Assembly: GCA_017640505.1 (NCBI GenBank)
Contig: JAEPQO010000003.1
Span: 124,001-188,000 of the forward strand
Length of the DNA: 64,000 bases
Direction of reading: 5' to 3'
Source: Rhodospirillales bacterium
GTDB lineage: Bacteria; Pseudomonadota; Alphaproteobacteria; Rhodospirillales; Casp-alpha2
Each line of letters begins with the position of its first letter. Within the stretch, counting starts at the first letter, position 1. The notes below the pieces were generated by a model. That model did not search any database. It was not told the origin of the DNA and saw only the letters and a program-made list of their open reading frames with translations. Both the position numbers and the translations under genes were made by a program. Positions 62,639-64,000 of this stretch are shown in pieces.

Positions 62639-64000
62639 CTAGCCGACCAGCGAGAACCCGTTCGCGAAAGAAACCGTCGAGCCGACCCCGGCGCTGACGA
62701 GCCCGGTGTTGCCGGGCCTGTCCGCCGCCACGTTGCCGGACGTGTTGGCCAGGTAGCTGGCGTCGACGAACGCGAAGGGGGCGACGAGGGGCCCGTTCTC
62801 GGCCCACGGCGTAAATGTTTTCGCCACTTCGACGGTCACATCGGCGCCGTGATTGCCGGCGTATTCGTACGGTGCGAACCCGCGTTGCCGCGAGACCCCG
62901 TCAAAGCTGTGCAGTTCATAGGCGGGCGTCTTGCTGCTGGAAATCTGCCACGAATTTTCAATACGCATTTCGACGTCCTGCAGCGGCTCGGGCAGCCAGA
63001 GAAGGAACCCCAGCCCGCCCCGCGCGATGCCGAAGTTCACGTCGTTGTCGGTGGTTTCCGTGCCGGCACTCAGGCCGACGCCCCAGGTAAAATTGGCGCC
63101 GGCATCATACGTGTGCGTTTCAACGAACACCGTCCTTAACACCGCGTGTTCCGTGTTTTCAAAGGTGCTGCCACTGTCACGCCGGTAATTCAGCTCCGAA
63201 TAAAGGTAGTTCGCGCTGTCGAGGTATCGGCTGAAGCTTTGCCCGAGGACCAGCGCGCCGCTCGTCGACTTTGAATCGGTCGTCTGGCCCGGCTCGTTCG
63301 GAAGATCGCTCGACGCATCGAAATGCGACAGGCGTGTTTCCGCGAACGTGCCGGTGTCATTGACCGGGAACTGATGGGAAATCTGACCCGCATAGGCCGT
63401 GCTGCCGGCACTGGTTTGCCCGCCGTTCAGGTCGATACGCAGCACATCGCCACTTGTCAGCAGCGAATAAAAAGATTGGTGAAGAGACACGTCGCGGGTG
63501 TCGAAATTCTGCGTCGGGGTATTCCTGACCGAAAGGACGCCCGACTGGCGCCTCATTTCTCCGGCGGCGACGGCGGTGTACTCGCCCGCCGCGGTCCCTG
63601 GCTGCAACAAGATCGAACCGGTAAACCCGGCGATATCATTGATCCGCGTGATGACCTGATCGAGCCGGTCGGTGGTCGGCGATGTGCCGACGAGCTGGCC
63701 GAGGTATCGGCCGATCAGCGGGCGGACAGCTTCGTCCAGGGCCGAAACGTCGATTGCCGTCACCGTCCCATAGGTGATGACCAGACGTTCCTCGACGAGG
63801 TCGACACGGGCGAGGGGATAGCCGAAATTCTCCAGCTTGTGTGCCAGGATGCGCCGGGCGGCATCCGGATTTGCCGGTAACTCGACCGTTTCCCGACCGT
63901 CGGCGTCGGCGGGCAGGCCGTCGACCACCCAGTTTCTCGTTTCGAAAGCATATGCGCCGTCGCTGCAGACGGCGACGGCCACCGCCATCAGGGCTGCGCG
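62639..64000 (-). CDS. TpsB/ShlB-like outer membrane transporter (5' end beyond window)
   Basis: The frame is open from the right edge to 62639, giving about 453 residues. After the end of a signal peptide (AVAVAVCSDGAYA), a POTRA-like domain covers about 20-100 (LAHKLENFGYPLARVDLVEERLVITYG) and the rest is rich in beta-strands with alternating hydrophobic residues (FAETRLSHFDASSD, ELNYRRDSGSTF), a beta-barrel of FhaC/ShlB type. The start codon is probably outside the window. A two-partner secretion role with the PPIG protein is inference. Confidence 0.65.
   Translation of the reverse strand, partial: RAALMAVAVAVCSDGAYAFETRNWVVDGLPADADGRETVELPANPDAARRILAHKLENFGYPLARVDLVEERLVITYGTVTAIDVSALDEAVRPLIGRYLGQLVGTSPTTDRLDQVITRINDIAGFTGSILLQPGTAAGEYTAVAAGEMRRQSGVLSVRNTPTQNFDTRDVSLHQSFYSLLTSGDVLRIDLNGGQTSAGSTAYAGQISHQFPVNDTGTFAETRLSHFDASSDLPNEPGQTTDSKSTSGALVLGQSFSRYLDSANYLYSELNYRRDSGSTFENTEHAVLRTVFVETHTYDAGANFTWGVGLSAGTETTDNDVNFGIARGGLGFLLWLPEPLQDVEMRIENSWQISSSKTPAYELHSFDGVSRQRGFAPYEYAGNHGADVTVEVAKTFTPWAENGPLVAPFAFVDASYLANTSGNVAADRPGNTGLVSAGVGSTVSFANGFSLVG

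Overview
The window looks like chromosomal DNA of a free-living alphaproteobacterium of the Rhodospirillales type, high in GC. Pointers to this are the circularly permuted two-piece tmRNA, the zinc-free form of ribosomal protein L36, an SspB with the alphaproteobacterial ClpX-binding tail, and neighbour gene content (GlcDEF, glycerate 2-kinase, ApbC/Mrp, HflK-HflC-DUF2065). There is no rRNA operon, tRNA, CRISPR array, phage or recognisable insertion sequence. Most of the window is ordinary core and accessory metabolism, with one clearly AT-richer insert at about 34.5-36.5 kb.

Layout. 0-5 kb: a quinone-oxidoreductase-like enzyme cut by the window edge, a class V aminotransferase, an orphan amidoligase, an EamA transporter and rpmJ with a clear promoter and terminator. 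5.4-15.2 kb: a glycolate/hydroxyacid block (glcD-glcE-glcF, a CHASE-PAS histidine kinase, a TPR protein, a D-lactate-dehydrogenase-like flavoprotein and a glycerate 2-kinase). 15.3-18.9 kb: a large AsmA protein. 18.9-23.9 kb: a minus-strand run of small enzymes ending in class II fumarase. 24.0-27.8 kb: a very large lipoprotein of unknown function split by a one-base frameshift. 28-34.5 kb: a short fumC 5'-end relic, mntP next to a class I fumarase, then sspB, a MoaD-like protein and the tmRNA gene, a GT9 glycosyltransferase, and thyA.

34.5-36.5 kb is the AT-rich insert carrying a foreign-looking dihydrofolate reductase and two proteins I do not recognise. 36.5-44.5 kb holds small membrane and sensory proteins, a TauD-type dioxygenase with an MFS transporter, a SAF-domain oxidoreductase, a sulfotransferase and a dihaem cytochrome. 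44.5-46.3 kb is an ExbB/TolQ-type proton-channel operon whose ExbD-position protein seems to carry a different periplasmic domain. 46.4-54.7 kb contains a LysR regulator with a strong dyad operator, a patatin, an orphan Mla-like ATPase, a secreted histidine phosphatase, a chemoreceptor and ApbC. 55-57.2 kb is hflK-hflC-DUF2065. 58-64 kb has a periplasmic rhodanese with an SqrR-like operator, a second LysR gene, an unrecognised 404-residue protein, and a proline-rich secreted protein downstream of a TpsB-like outer-membrane protein that runs off the window.

Functional links that the sequence itself supports: the adaptor that hands ssrA-tagged proteins to ClpXP (SspB) lies about 0.5 kb downstream of the gene that encodes the tag; class I and class II fumarases lie 5 kb apart with a relic of an extra fumC start between them; GlcDEF oxidation of glycolate and glycerate 2-kinase are in one block. 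The most promising candidates for something undescribed are the ExbB-type operon, the TpsB-like/PPIG-repeat pair and the frameshifted giant lipoprotein.
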